64,000 bases of DNA from Pseudogymnoascus destructans (Eukaryota > Ascomycota > Leotiomycetes > Thelebolales > Thelebolaceae). How positions within the stretch are numbered: the stretch's first letter is position 1; each line of letters opens with the position of its first letter. Shown in pieces: positions 43,073 to 56,413 of the stretch. The notes beneath the pieces were generated by a model, which worked only from the letters and a program-made list of their open reading frames with translations, was not told the DNA's origin and did no database searches. Both the position numbers and the translations under genes were made by a program. The stretch lies in NCBI RefSeq assembly GCF_001641265.1, contig NW_020167528.1, forward strand, positions 372,001-436,000, in the 5' to 3' direction.

Positions 43073-43653
43073 GATTGTAACTTTACGTGTCAATTGTTGT
43101 CCAGATAGTCGCGTTGTCCTGATGTCGCATTGGACGCGCTCGCGTTTGCCGAGAGAGCAAGGATCGCTTTCGCAGCAAGGATCGCTTTCGCCAACCGCCT
43201 CCAGGCGGTGGTTTGGAAACCAACGATTAGTCATTAAAATATTAAGACTTGGGTTTAAAGTGGGGGCCAAAACTTAGCATCTTAATTATAGACCCCAGAA
43301 TCCCCAAACGCGCCTTGCCTGCTTTCTCTCGCTGTACTCCCGCCTGCAACCCCCCCCTTTTTCCAGAAATATACTCGTACAGGATATACACCAAAAGCAA
43401 ACCACTTTCTTTTTGATATTCCCTTCCGTCAAAATATCCCCAAAAACAGCCACCACCCAAGAAGTAGAAAGAAGTACTGTACAGTCCCAGCAAGATAAGC
43501 ATTTTCCCATTTCCCACCGCGAATCTATACAACCGATATCCCCCCACTTAACTCGCCGTTTACAACTGGCGCGCCTAAAAAACATAGAAAAAGAGAGAAG
43601 GGGCGGAACTGGATCGAGCCCCTCTCAAACGTATATGGCTACGAGGCGAGTAT
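43073..43653. other. P4 end and 3' flank of the F-box gene
   Basis: 43080-43230 contains the doubled GCAAGGATCGCTTTCGC and a GGCGGTTGG/CCGCCTCC inverted motif, likely the P4 terminus. 43260-43653 is probably 3' untranslated region of the F-box gene. No coding sequence. Confidence 0.45.
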
Positions 43654-46600
43654 TTACTTATACCTCAGTGGCCTTTGCGACACCTCCGGCAGCGGTGCCG
43701 GATGGTGCGGATCATACTCCTCATAGTACTCGGGATCGTTTCTCGACATCCCGGCGGCGGTGCTGGGCAGCACACCAGCGCCAGCACGCTCATACACCGG
43801 CCTCTGTGGCGCTTCTTCATACACCGGCTGTCGCTGATGACGCGGCGGCGGCGGTTCGTCGTACCTATTCACCTCCCCGTACCTCTGCGGCACCTCCTCG
43901 TACCGCGGGGCACCATCATACGTATAGATGGGCTCCTGCTCTCTTCGTAGAGACGAGCGCTGCACGACATACTCCCCCTGTGCGTCCGCACGCACATACT
44001 CTATCTGTGGTTCGCTCGGGTGTCGCCGCGGCTGCTCGTCGGGATACACGCGGTAATACTCCGGACGGGGCACGCGCTCGTATGCCACCTGCTCCATGGG
44101 CTGTTGTGGCTGTGGTGCTCGGTGATGTTCGTATATCGGGTCCTGAGGGGCGTAGTGTCTTCCACCGGGCGTCAGGGCGCGGTATTGGCGGCGCTCTGGG
44201 AGGCGGTCCGTGATATACACGGGTGAGTGGGAGCGGGGGACTTCATCATCATAGCGAAGGTTTTCATAGCTGACGTAGCGGGCGCTCTTGCGAGGGTGGG
44301 CATCGGGGTTGATAGGGCGCTCATCGCGGTAGATCATCTCGTCCATAACGTAGCGGCGGTCGACCATGTCAGACGTGCGGCGCGCGGCATAATACTGTCG
44401 GGGCGCCTCTATGTGGTCTTCATACCCGTAGGGCAAGTACTGGGGCGGCCTCGCACCTGCCGTTTCAGGAATTGGTCGCATATGTGGAGGTGAGAGTGAT
44501 CTGTTTCGCGTTACCGCTCGCCCATTAATGAGCCGGTACTCTTCGTTGCGCGAGCCATATTGAACTCTTTGAACTGGTTCCATCATGTGTGGCTGCACGC
44601 TGCCTTCTCTTCGCTCAGGTGCCCACTGTGCTCTCGCATCTACCCCGTTTAGGTGCTGGCCATTGTCTGGACTCGTTGCTACATCTTCACCAGTACCTGC
44701 AGGCAATATATTATCCAGAAACTGCTCTGCGGCAATTTTGGCGTCGGCGGGGACCTCTTTTGCGGCTACGCTTTCACTTGGCGTCAATTGGCTCCTCACC
44801 TCCCCATCTTCTGAGCCAGCACCTCTAGTGTCCGGTCTGGGCCGCTGTTGAGCAATTTCGGGTTTCCTGGGGTAATCATACGTAGCAGGAGGACGTGATT
44901 CTTCGGCACGGTAGTAGCTATCATCAACTCGCCTCGCATAGCGCTCTTGATACCGAGGAGATGATGGGTTGGCGACCATGCCTACTTTCTCAATCAAGCG
45001 CGGTAGGAGGTTCGCTTCTTCATAGTTGTACTCTGGTCGTAAAGGGATATCTTGAAGAGTGGGATTGATAATTCGACTGCGAGCATTCCTAGAGCGTCGA
45101 CCAACCTCTTCGAGCTGGGGATAGGGTCTAGGTTCTGCCGAATAATCGCTCATACTGTCAACTTGGTAAATTTCTCGTTTAATGCGTTTGTATCCCACGG
45201 GAGATGCAACCCTCCGTTCCGTATAGCCCATAGCCGCATTATCATTGCGATCTGGCACCATGTGAGGGGAATCGCCGCCGCGCTGACCAACTGCATGGAT
45301 TGGCGGACGGCGTGTTTCCAGTGGAGGCGACGGGCTCGTTCGCGAAGGCATAGTATAATACCGCTCATGGTTGTCCTTCGAAGGTGCAAGCTCACGGCTA
45401 TTCTCTCGGGAAACCCCCATGTCGTATGGCTGAGGCTTTTCTGCTTCCGGCTCAGGAGTGTCAGGTTTGAAGGCATCAGGTAGGGCCTCTTTGATTAGTT
45501 GGAGCTTATAATCGTCCATGCCATTAGCATTGGGCAAGTTTCTCATTTTCTTCTTGTCCGGAAGCTCGACCATGTCCTTGGTCCAGTCCAGGCTTGGCGC
45601 GCTTGCCTTCGCATTCTCAATGTGAGTTGATTGAAAGTGGTTGAGTAATTGAGGAAAAGAGAAAAGTTTCCTGTCTGCAGCGCTTGTACCTTTGGAAGAC
45701 ACGGTGTGGGGGTTAATTGGCTTGTTCGCTCTTTCAATTGTGCATGTCTTGCAGGCTAGCCCGTTGACATTGCGAACTGGCCTCATGTCCTTATTGTTTT
45801 GGAGGCCATCAATGAGCATCTTTAATGGCGGATCGTCTGCGTACTTTTCTCGAGAACGTTGTAGAATGTGGTAGAGAATGGTGTAAACTCTTACGCCACC
45901 AGGCATATCCTTAACCCCGGAGGTGCTGCTCCAAAGTCTCTTGGCAATAAGCGCAATATCTTGTAGCTGCGCTTTATACTCTTCGGTCCTATAAACGATA
46001 GGAGGGATGTGACTTGGAATTTCAGGAGGTACAGAGTGTTGAGTCTGGACAGACGCCGGCGGCTCGAAATTGGCACCTTGATATACAAGGGTTGCCTGTG
46101 ACGTATCGTATACCACAGGAGGAGCACCGGAATACGGCGTCTCAAAACCAGAGTATGGATAGGGCTGATAAGCAGCTTCCTGTTGTGCCTGGTATTGCGG
46201 ACCTGGAAATCCTGGATAGGCCTGGAAAGAAGCTGGAGGTACGTACGTGGCCTGCCCCTGGGCGGTGTATTGGTCCAAAGCATGGTGAGGATCCGCATAC
46301 TGACCCGGAGTAGAGTTGTAAAAAGGTTGCGAGTTGTGTGGATTCGGCGGTATGGGAGCAACCCCTGTCTGGTACCCACCATGGGTTGACACCGGAGTTG
46401 CAGTTAATGCACCATTCATATATGGAGCCACAGATGATGTCGCTGGCACAGTTGCACCCTTTTCGAGGCTTGGTTCTGGATTAAATGGTGGTTCTTCGGG
46501 CCACTCGGCCTTCCAGTGAACAATAATACTGCCAGAACTAAGATCGCTCGTATGCTTCGAAGCGTAATGCTGGCAGACCCCTTCGAATGCGTACCATTTG

Positions 46601-48737
46601 AAATTTTCGCATCCGTTGCAGAGAAAAAGTTCCTTACGATATTGCTCTGTATGTGGTTTGATTTTCATATCAAAAACCCATCTCATGTTCTCCAGGCTGA
46701 GTTTCCTAGATCCAACTCCACTTGGCGAATTCGCTCGCAATTCTTGTCCAGTGGCCTTGGATTGTGCATCTTCTTTGGCAATTTCCGCATAAAACCTCTT
46801 GCGGACATAGAGAAGAACCTCGGCGGCAAACCTTGGGCTGGTTTCCTTATTGACCCTCTTACCAAATGCCCAGCCATCCCGGATGATTTCATCGGCATAG
46901 GCGCCAGTACGAGCTCTGACTATACTTTGTACATCTTCCCATACACGGTCAACGAATTCCTTGGCTTCCCTGGCTTGCCCATCTTGATACAGTCGCTCAT
47001 CCAACTTCACTCGAACAGCTTGAGTAAGTTCCTCACGGTCGTCTTCCCGCTGTTGGGCATCGGCGCGTTGAGATAACAATCTTGGCTTAAGCATTTCCCA
47101 TGCGCTATCATTAAACGGCTTGATTATTTGAAGGGCGGCCTGAAAAGAGGCCATGTGTGCCAATACATTTGCTGTGATCGGAGGGTCAAGTAATAGACAG
47201 CGGCGTTCTATTTCAGCTCGTCTAGCCGCTTTCAACTTGTCGGCCTCTTCTTTCGTCCGTTCGTGCCTTGTTTGGGGAGGAAATGAACGTGGAAATGGGC
47301 CAAACCCAATTTTCGAAGGGGACTCGAATAGCTGTGGTAAAGTTGCTGTTGGAACTTACGTTAGAAAACACTTACAATGTACACTTGGTATGGCTTACGG
47401 AATTGGGTCACCTGCGGAAGAAGATGCGTATTCTTGGGGAGCATCCTATGAGTACTTGGAAGATGCTCCTTGGAAAGAACCGGGATTTTTGAAAGTCCAG
47501 GTGGTCCATGGCTAGGGTGACAGTCAGGCTGCATGGGCACAGCCGCTGGTAGTCGAAGATCGACCTTTCCATTAGTTCCGTTGACTTCCGTTGGCTCCTT
47601 GCTCCGCATACGCTGTAGGCCTCCAGAAGATTCCCACCTTTCCCATCGCACTAGATCGAGGCGTTTGTCCTTTCCACGGGTTTCAAGTCCTTTAATCCAC
47701 TCTTCGGCAGTTCCCGAGCCTAAAGCTTTCACTCTGAAAAATTCTTGTTTGATATCTTCGACATGGGGTTTGTAGAAGTATTTGCCGATCTGCATGTTTG
47801 TAGGCGGTTGGCCTTGCTGCAAGGTTGTTGAGGCAACAACGTGAAGCTCAGCGGTGAGAAATATAAAGGGGAGTGCGGCCATAAGCGGTGATGGCACCGA
47901 CGAGGATAGGAGGAGATCAATTTCCTGACCGGGGATTAGTGCAAGCTTGGAAAGGAAAGAAATAAAATAGTCATCTACCTTGATAGTTCGGAGCTGCAAA
48001 CAAGGCCCACAAGCACGAATGGCAAATGCCCAAATAGGACGAACGCCAGCCTCACCAGGACCAGAATGCCACTGATCTGGAGATATAGAACAGACGGGAT
48101 TTTGTCGTTTATCACAGAAGTCGCAAACAAAATTACAAGAAAGTTTCCACATGCCAAGCTCCGTCATCTCATTCAAAGGATTGGGCATCCAAGGACGAAA
48201 TAATCTCCTTGAGGCCTGCCAGATAACTTCTGGTTGACGTAGTGGAACTACGCTGCGGGACAAAGGAGCAATAACAGAAGTACTTGCTGGGGACTGAGGA
48301 TCAAGATATGCCCTAAATCTCTTGTTGACACGCAACAAGCGACCTAGAGTTCTTGGCGACGCAAAAGTGAAGACGTGATGCCAAACTTCTGTGGGTAACA
48401 GTGACTTATCGGATGGTAATCGGCCTTCCGGGGTTCGAATGCTTCCAAGAGTCGCATCTGGGGATAATTCCAATTTGACACGCTTCGGATGGCCAGATTC
48501 CCTATTTCCCTGTGGTATGTCCTCTGGAGAGTCACTTCTGTCGGATGGGGCCTTGCGTTTCCGCGAGGTGTTCTCTAACGAGGCAGCAATCGGGCTTTGA
48601 GTTTTCGAGCCGTGTTTGGCGGGTTCGGGGGCAGGCGCATCCATTTCTTCATCGTCGCTTGAATCCGAATCCTCCGTCTCTGCTGACATCGAAACATCTG
48701 ACAGCTCGTCTTCATCTATAGCATCCTGGGCTGACAT
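43654..48737 (-). CDS. Large F-box protein with C2H2-like zinc fingers
   Basis: Three phase-0 exons (48737-47979, 47924-47376, 47331-43654) encode 1,661 residues. An acidic N terminus (DEDELSDVSMSAETEDSDSS) precedes an F-box at about 113-146 (LLPTEVWHHVFTFASPRTLG). A Cys-rich part follows (FVCDFCDKRQNPVC ... ACGPCL). Zinc-finger-like CX2C-HX4H modules occur at about 674-696 (CNGCENF ... HYASKH) and again near residues 970-1010 (CKTC ... HFQSTH). The last 600 residues are low-complexity, rich in R, P, Y and E. The 54-bp intron (47925-47978) could be read through in frame; the 44-bp one (47332-47375) is required. F-box proteins usually link substrates to SCF ubiquitin ligases. I know this combination only as a conserved fungal hypothetical. 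Confidence 0.85.
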
Positions 48738-49623
48738 TGTTGGTTATGTGGCACTGGTAACCACCCAGTCGCGGGAAATCGTTTGCAAAAGAGCCTGTGC
48801 TTAGGTGCTGTCCAGGTGAGCTATCTTGTTTCCGTCGCGCCTGCCAAATCCGGGGGTGTTAGGAAAAGAGGAACCATGAGAGAAGCGTACTCCCTCAACG
48901 TATGTGGTGGCGGAAGCAGAGGAAATAACGGCAGCAGCTGTCAAAGGAATCCTAACCAGCGAAATGGTTACAGATTCCACAAGTGCGGCTTTAGTTTCGC
49001 ATGGAGCAGTCCTATGGGGTTGTCTGAGACCGAGAGAGATGGTGACGCTGGATGATACCGTCCTGGGGGCACAGAAAGAAAGATATATATTGCGAGACAA
49101 GAGAAGAGGAGTACTACGCGTGTAACCTTCTATTGAAGTAAGATTGTGGAGAGAAAGATGGGACTGTGAAGACTGAGAAGGAAGGGAAGAAGAGGAGAGG
49201 AAGAGGAGGGAAGGAACGAGTCCACAGTAGAATAGAGGATGTAAAGGTTGAATATGTATCCGGGCGGGTTGTATTGGACTCTTTTGTGCGAAGTGAGGCG
49301 GACCAAAGCACCTGAGGCTACTTCTATCTAATCTACCTAATCTACACCTTGCTTGTACCTTTCGAGTAACTTTAGTCTTAGAAGTTCGCCGCACGCTAGT
49401 ATTGTTTCGGTTAGACTGTTCGTCAGCTGCAATCCAAACGGGCCCTCTCAGCATCATCGCAGTGACGGAGGTGCTGGTCAGGGCCCCAACAAGGCAGGAC
49501 TTCCAAACTTCCATATACAAACCATTCTTATATTGTTACATCCTACATTCCCTCCACGAATCCTTTCACGCCTCTCATCCCTGGTAGCCTCGGCGGCTGT
49601 TACATCAAACCACCTATTCAATT
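48738..49623. promoter_or_regulatory. Shared intergenic region of two divergent genes
   Basis: 886 bp between the start codons of the F-box gene (minus) and Abp1 (plus). A purine-rich stretch (about 49140-49220, GAAGGGAAGAAGAGGAGAGG) may belong to one of the 5' leaders. No strong TATA box and no ORF with family features. Confidence 0.5.
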
Positions 49624-52308
49624 ATGGCTTCGCTGAATACCTCGACCAATGGCCCATCAATCCGGTCCAGTTACCAAGGCGTCGTCCAGGCACCCCCTCC
49701 AACCGGAGCCGCTGCGAACTCCCCGACTTATGCGCAGTGGGCAATCTTCTCTGTATCTGCGCCTCTCGTAAGTGCCTTTCAGCAGGACTCCGGCTCGAAG
49801 GAAAGTGTGTTGAAGGTCCAGGATACTGGAGGTAAGCTTGGGGAGTTCCGGGACTGTCTTAGATTACCTCTTGCTGACATAACGTAAATAGAGGGCGAAC
49901 TTCAAGATCTCATCGAGGATTTCTCAGAGGGCCGGATACAGTTTGCTTTCGTGAAACTGAAGGACTCGAACTCCGCGTTACCAAAATCTGTCCTCATAGG
50001 ATGGGTACGAGAACTCAACATTACCCGCACCGTATAAATTACTGACTGGGTCCACAGTGCGGCGAAGGAGTCCCCGAGAGGACAAAGGGCTACTTTACCA
50101 GCCATCTAGCAGCAGTTTCAAAGATATTACACGTATGTGCATTTTACTGTTCTTGGTGGCATACACTAACATCTCGCAGGGATACCATGTCCAGGTTACG
50201 GCACGATCAGACCGAGACCTTACCCCAGAAGGCATTATCCAGAAGGTCGCTGATGCTTCAGGCTCGAAATACTCAGCAGGAAGTGCCTCAGCTGCCCCCG
50301 ATGCTGCACCAGCTCCAGCGGTTGCGTCGAAGCCCGTATTCACTCCTACACAGAGCGGCGCCGGTTCGTCCTACAACCCATTGGGAGGCGCGGCCTCAAG
50401 AAAGACTGGCCGAGACAGCAATGTGGATGAAGACGGATGGGGCGCAGATGCCCCTCAAGTTAGCAGGTCACAGATCGAAAAAGTGCCATCGGCTTATCAA
50501 CCAACCAAGGTGAACATGGCCGAACTTACCAAAGAGAAGCAAGACCCTTCGAGATTCAACAATGCCCCACAACAGGCCGATGCCGACTCCGGCGATGTGG
50601 TGAAGGGCGGATACCAGCCAATTGGAAAGGTTGACATTGCCGCAATCCGCGCCAAGGCTAAGAAGGTCGAGGATGACCGCCCCACAACCGTTAAAGGCGC
50701 CTACGAGCCAGTTGGCAAGGTTGACATAGCTGCCATAAGGGCAAAGGCCCAGAAGCCTACCGATGAGCCTTCGCGCCATACTCCACCCGCACCTGTGAAG
50801 CCATCTGCTACTACTGAAGAAAGCGATGAAGCCAAGTCCTTGGCAGACCGCTCCTCCGCCTTCCAGCAGTCGGAGCGTTTGACGTCGCTCCCAAAGCCCA
50901 AAGTAGCTAACAAGCTACCTTCAAATTTTGCAGGCACGAAAGCGCCAACACCAGGAACTTTTGGTTTGCACTCGGCGGTGACTAATGCTGCTGCTGCCCC
51001 CGCCCCAGTCGGCGTCGCAAGTCGAACATTTGCGGATGAGGGCGGCAAGACCCCAGCTCAAATATGGGCAGAAAAGAAGGCCAAGGAGCGCGGCACTAGC
51101 GGCGCAACAGAAACCCATACCCCTGCTGAGCCTGTTACCAGTCAATCCAGCGGTGGTGGGGAATGGAAGAGCGGATATAAGGGGAAGTCATGGGCACCGG
51201 TTGCTATCGCCACCACAACCACTGGCAAATCGGCAACTAACGACTTGGATCAGCAACGAACTGGCGAGCAAGAACATGACCACGCCCGAGACGAAGAGGA
51301 GGCGCCATGGGCTCCGGCTGGAGGCATTGGCGCACTTAAGGATAGGTTCAAGGGCGCGGCACCAATGGGTGTTCCGGCAAATGAAGAGAGAGATGCTTCT
51401 CCACCACCTGTTCCATCTGCGGCTAGGCCCACCGGAGGTGTATCCATGCCTGGCTTGCCATGTAGGCCAGCCGCCGCCGAGGAAGACGAAGATGATAGGG
51501 GCCGCCTCCCCTCGCCGCCACGCGTGGCACGCAGCCCAACACCACCAACCCCTGAACGGGACGAGTCACCTGTGAGAATTGCCATGCCCGTCTCGCGAGG
51601 CAGCGAACCACATATCGAGGCCCCAGAGGAGCGTCATCACGCACCCTCTATGCCAGTACGCTCGCTCGAGAAAGAAGTTCCTCGTGAATCGGAACTGCCA
51701 GACGAACCCAAGGGCCAAGATCCAGCCCGTGCCGCTAGTGCTGCTCTCGCTGGAGCTGCATTTGGCGGAGCTGCCGTCACCGCAGGCCAGAGCGCCCAAC
51801 AAGGCGGGAAGCGCGCCATTGCACAGTACGACTATGAGAAGGCAGAGGACAACGAGATTGAGCTGCTGGAAGGCGAATATGTCACCGAAATCGACATGGT
51901 GGATGATGATTGGTGGATGGGTACAAACTCCAAGGGCGAGAGCGGATTGTTCCCTAGCAACTACGTTGAGCTAGTCGAGGACGACGAGCCTGCTCCAGCT
52001 GCTCCTTCAAGGCCATCCGCTCCTAAGGAGACAAAGGCACCAGCTGCGCCAGCTGCACCTGCGGCTCCAGAGCCAACTAGCTCAGGACCTACTGCCACTG
52101 CCATTTACGATTATGAGGCTGCCGAGGACAACGAGTTGAGCTTCAAAGAGGATGCTAAGATTACGGACTTGGTGAGCATTAATGATCTGTTGTCGTTGAC
52201 ACTACTAACGCGTTTTAGGAATTTCCCGATGAAGATTGGTGGTTTGGCCACCTTAACGGGAAGTCCGGACTTTTCCCTTCAAACTATGTACAGCTTGACG
52301 AGAAGTGA
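49624..52308 (+). CDS. ABP1: Actin-binding protein 1 (ADF-H plus two SH3 domains)
   Basis: Five exons (49624-49831, 49892-50004, 50058-50132, 50180-52171, 52219-52308) give 825 residues. The ADF-H domain (about 1-140) includes YAQWAIFSVS, GRIQFAFVKLKDSNSALPKS and LIGWCGEGVPERTKGYFTSH. The middle has three repeats of the KGGYQPIGKVDIAAIRAKA type (about 245-320) and a long proline/acidic linker with PPPVPS and SPTPPTP. SH3 domains lie at about 676-731 (AIAQYDYEKAEDNEIELLEG, DDDWWMG, GLFPSNYVEL) and 771-825 (ATAIYDYEAAEDNELSFKED, GLFPSNYVQL). Abp1 binds F-actin and links Arp2/3 activation to endocytic patches at the cortex. Two SH3 domains instead of the single one of budding yeast is usual for filamentous fungi. 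All joins keep the frame. Confidence 0.95.
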
Positions 52309-53362
52309 AAGATCCTGTTTGAGTCGGTGTAGCTGGCCAAAAAGATTCTATAGATCCATTTTGTCATTATCCACTGGAAAAGTGTTTACTGGATTTGCAC
52401 GTGATAATGCCTATATTTATTGGACAAAGTTATATAACTGCTATCCTATGCGAGATTGATGGCTATTGTATGTATATTTTTTATGGATATTCCGTAGTCG
52501 TCCCAGGTATATCCAGTGTATTAGATAGTATTATACGGCCCGTCTGTAAGGTGGTCGGTGCGAACACCGACGATTAGGCCATACCTTATTCCGGCCTGCA
52601 TGTAGAAGCTTTAAGATGCTCTTATGCAATAATGCCAAACACTTCTGCTTTTTAAATAACGTATCGAGGGTTCCGGTTACTACTCCGTTTATCGCTCTGT
52701 TGATATAGCTTATTATTTATAGTCCAGACTGCGGACCTCACAGTGGTGACCTACGCAGGGAAGTCTCCCATCAGCACTCACAGTTTGAACCCCGGCCATT
52801 GCGTGTTTTTCTACTCGCTTAAAGATTATTATGCCCACTGTTCGGCTAGAGAGAGCCGCTTCCTGTTCTGTTCTGTTGTGCGTGACCAGAAACCCTCAGT
52901 TGTTCCTCATGATCCTTGGGTCATTTATGTTCCGCGGGGGATTCGGGGGTTGAGTGTTGAGTAAAATAAATGGCTATACTCCGTACGCGCACACGGGTGT
53001 GGATTCATGAACGGTAGAGTAACTCGTCGGTCCGTCCGAGTTTTCACGTGACGCAGTTTTACTAAACCGGGAACACAAGGACTTGGCGGCTAGGAGGCAA
53101 CCTGCCGGATGTTCGATCGCGAAACCTTGCAAACTGTCCAGCCAAGATTAGGTAAACAGTCGCTGTCGCTTCATAAGTTAACCCGACTGAAGTCTGCCAC
53201 CACGGCATTGACATCCCTAGAAGACCGAGCCATTCTTTGCTCAAGGCTCGAGCCTCCTTATTGACTTGCGCAGGCGATTAGTCGCATGCGAGACAAGCGT
53301 CGTCGTTTGCCAACGCGCTGAACCAGCTTCAATAACCCATCTGGACTCCAACGTCAACAAAG
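52309..53362. other. Intergenic region between Abp1 and Dnm1
   Basis: About 1 kb with no gene-like frame. The first 150 bp are likely the Abp1 3' untranslated region; the last 100-150 bp the Dnm1 leader. Nothing else recognised. Confidence 0.5.
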
Positions 53363-55950
53363 ATGGCATCTCTCGGCGAGAACTTGCTTGGGATAGTCAA
53401 CAAGCTCCAGGATCTAGTCTTCAACACTATCGGCAATGACTCCCTCGACCTCCCACAAATTGTGAGACGCCTCCACTTTGCGACAACCCGGCCGCAAATA
53501 TTTTCCCCTGCTAACAGCTTTCCCAGGTCGTCGTTGGCTCTCAATCCTCTGGCAAATCATCTGTGTTGGAGAATATCGTAGGAAGGGACTTTTTGCCCCG
53601 AGGCAGCGGTATTGTCACTCGAAGACCCCTCATTCTACAACTTATCAACGTCCCAAGCGACAATGACGCACCCGAAGGAAGCGAAGTATATGAACCCCAT
53701 ACCCCCGCCAGTGTCGAGGCACAGGGCGAATGGGGAGAATTCCATCATATCCCAGGGCGCCAGTTCACGAACTTCCAAGATGTGAAACGCGAGATTGAGA
53801 ATGAGACGGCGAGGATTGCCGGGAACAACAAGGGTATCAACAGATCGCCCATCAATTTGAAGATATACTCGCCACATGTGCTGAGCTTGACTCTTGTTGA
53901 TCTCCCAGGTCTCACCAAGGTAAGAGCAATGCGAGGCCCTCTGCGGGGTCAGGAGCTGACGTGAGTGACTAGGTACCTATTGGCGACCAACCCAGCGACA
54001 TCGAGAAGCAAACACGAAACCTCATCTCCGAGTATATCGCGAAGCCAAACAGCATCATCCTTGCTGTCTCTCCTGCGAATGTTGATATTGTTAACTCCGA
54101 GGCCTTGAAACTGGCGAGACATGTCGACCCCCTCGGCCGAAGAACTATTGGTGTTCTTACAAAGATTGACCTCATGGACCATGGAACGAATGCGTTGGAT
54201 ATCTTGTCAGGACGAGTATACCCGCTCAAGCTTGGCTTTATTGGAGTTGTGAACCGATCGCAACAGGATATCCAGGGGAACAAGACCCTCGCAGAGGCCC
54301 TGAAGTCCGAGTCCGACTTCTTCAGGCACCACCCGGCATACAGAAATATGGCGAACAGATGCGGCACACAATTCCTAGCCAAGAGCCTCAATACGACGTT
54401 GATGTCTCACATTCGTGAGCGTCTTCCCGATATCAAGGCCAGACTTAACACACTCATGGGCCAAACCCAGCAAGAACTAGCAAGTTATGGCGATATGCAT
54501 TTTAACGGCAAGGAGCATAGAGGTTCCTTAATCCTGCAACTCATGACGCGATTTGCGTCCTCATTCATATCGTCTATTGACGGTACGTCGACCGAAATCT
54601 CGACCAAGGAGCTTTGCGGTGGAGCCAGGATATATTATATTTTCAACTCTGTTTTCGGAAATTCTCTCGAGACGATAGACCCAACCACGAATTTGTCTGC
54701 ATTGGATATCCGAACCGCTATTAGAAACTCTACGGGACCAAGGCCTAGCCTATTCGTCCCTGAGCTCGCATTTGACCTCCTCGTCAAGCCCCAGATCAAG
54801 CTGTTGGAAATTCCCAGCCAACGTTGCGTCGAGCTTGTATATGAAGAACTCATCAAGATTTGCCATACATGCGGCTCTACGGAGCTGACCCGCTTCCCCA
54901 GGTTACAAGGAAAGCTTATTGAGGTTGTGTCGGACCTGCTCCGCGAGCGCTTAGGCCCAGCATCAAACTATGTCGAATCTCTTATCTCTATCCAACGAGC
55001 ATATATTAACACCAACCACCCGAACTTCCTCGGCGCGGCGGCAGCCATGAGCCATGTCGTCACCAAGAAGCAGGAGAACGAGAAGAAGAAGCTTCTCCAA
55101 GAGGAGCGCGAGAGGCGCGAGAAAAGACGCCAAAAGGAGCTTGGCGCTGCAAATGGGGTTGACGGCGCCGAGGACGAAGACGAGGTCTCCGAGAAAGCTG
55201 AGGGCCTGCCCCACCGCTCAAAGATGCACAAGTCCGGACGCAGCACCTCGCCCCACGTCCGCCAGAACGGCACCTCCGCCAGCATCGCTGAGCGCATCAA
55301 TGGACAGCGCGCCAGCTCGCCGACACGATTCGGTACGCAGGCTAACCCGAAGGATTCTTTCCTCAACTACTTCTTTGGCAAGGACGGTGCTCCGGGCGGT
55401 GGACCGGGTGTTGGACAAGCTGCGTCGTCGGCGCAGAATCCAAATCTCGGCCGCCACGTCAGCCAGAGCACTGAGCCGAGCATTACGCAGAGCATCAGGA
55501 GGCAGGAAGAGCGGAACACACACCGCAGCCCAGCTCAGCAGACGCGCGATGAAGATTACGCCAGAGAATATGATTATAGTTCCCCATTCGTAAGTCATTA
55601 TATTTCACAATGGGGCCTCAGGCACTAACATTCCACAGGGCAACAACACCGAGCCAGCGCTCACAGACAGAGAAGCTATGGAAACGGAGCTCATCCGCGC
55701 GCTCATCTCGTCCTACTTCGACATCGTGCGCGAGTCCATCGCCGACCAAGTCCCCAAGGCCGTGATGCACCTCCTAGTCAACCACTCCAAGGACGTCGTC
55801 CAGAACCGCTTAGTCAGCGAGCTGTACCGCGAGGACATGTTCGAGGAGCTCCTCTACGAAGACGACGCCGTCAAGAAGGAGCGCGAAAAGTGCGAGAGAC
55901 TGCTCAAGACTTATCGCGAGGCGGCGAAGATCGTCGGCGAGGTCTTGTAA
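53363..55950 (+). CDS. DNM1: Dynamin-related GTPase, mitochondrial/peroxisomal fission
   Basis: Four exons (53363-53461, 53527-53919, 53973-55589, 55639-55950) encode 806 residues. The GTPase domain has G1 GSQSSGKSS (37-45), the switch I segment FLPRGSGIVTRRPL, G3 DLPG (158-161), G4 TKID (227-230) and G5 NRSQQD (258-263). A stalk follows. A variable insert holds a KE-rich helix (KKQENEKKKLLQEERERREK) and DSFLNYFFGKDG, the latter typical of Dnm1 rather than Vps1. The GED is at about 705-800 (LIRALISSYFDIVRESIADQ). It self-assembles on mitochondria and peroxisomes to drive fission. Introns are 65, 53 and 49 bp, GT-AG. Intact, in tandem with Abp1. Confidence 0.95.
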
Positions 55951-56362
55951 GGCTAGATATTGTGTGAGGATATGTGTGTAGGTATCGGCGTAAAGGGCTA
56001 GTCTTGCATCCATTGTTATGTTTATGGTGGATATGTTTTTATACGGCGCAACAGACGCAGCTCTGTAGAATAGTGTATCCTATTTTGGGTTCATCATTCT
56101 TTGTTCGTTTGGAATTATGCGTGTCTCTAGAGGAGGCTGTATACTTCTGCTTTTTGAACTATAGTAGTGAATATCCTGTACTTTGGGCTCATTCAGGGAC
56201 GGCATGGTTTCTCGTGCTATGTTTCATTGACTCGTGTATATATATTGTGACATGCAAATAAGTTTCATATGATGGAGATAATTTGGGTGTTTATTATATT
56301 TCTGACGCCAGAAAATATACACAAATAAAATTTATTATAATCTATCATTATTAGGGAGGGTA
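55951..56362. other. 3' flank of Dnm1
   Basis: No gene. Probably the Dnm1 3' untranslated region followed by AT-rich spacer up to the first transposon sequence. Confidence 0.5.
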
Positions 56363-56382
56363 ACGTACATGTATAGCGAAAG
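56363..56382 (+). mobile_element. Tip of a P1-type pogo inverted repeat
   Basis: ACGTACATGTATAGCGAAAG is the first 20 bp of the P1 inverted repeat, preceded by TA. LTR2 begins immediately after. The rest of that element is not found on the far side (59980 onward), so it was deleted. Confidence 0.75.
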
Positions 56383-56413
56383 TGTAATGGTGGGTGCACC
56401 AGATGTGAGAATC

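Noticed and set aside
43413..44213. A 266-codon plus-strand frame at the F-box 3' end
   Set aside because: Antisense shadow of the low-complexity R/P/Y-rich C terminus of the F-box protein.
53973..55589. Vps1 instead of Dnm1
   Set aside because: The insert with DSFLNYFFGKDG and the start MASLGENLLG are Dnm1-like; the GTPase domain alone would not separate the two.
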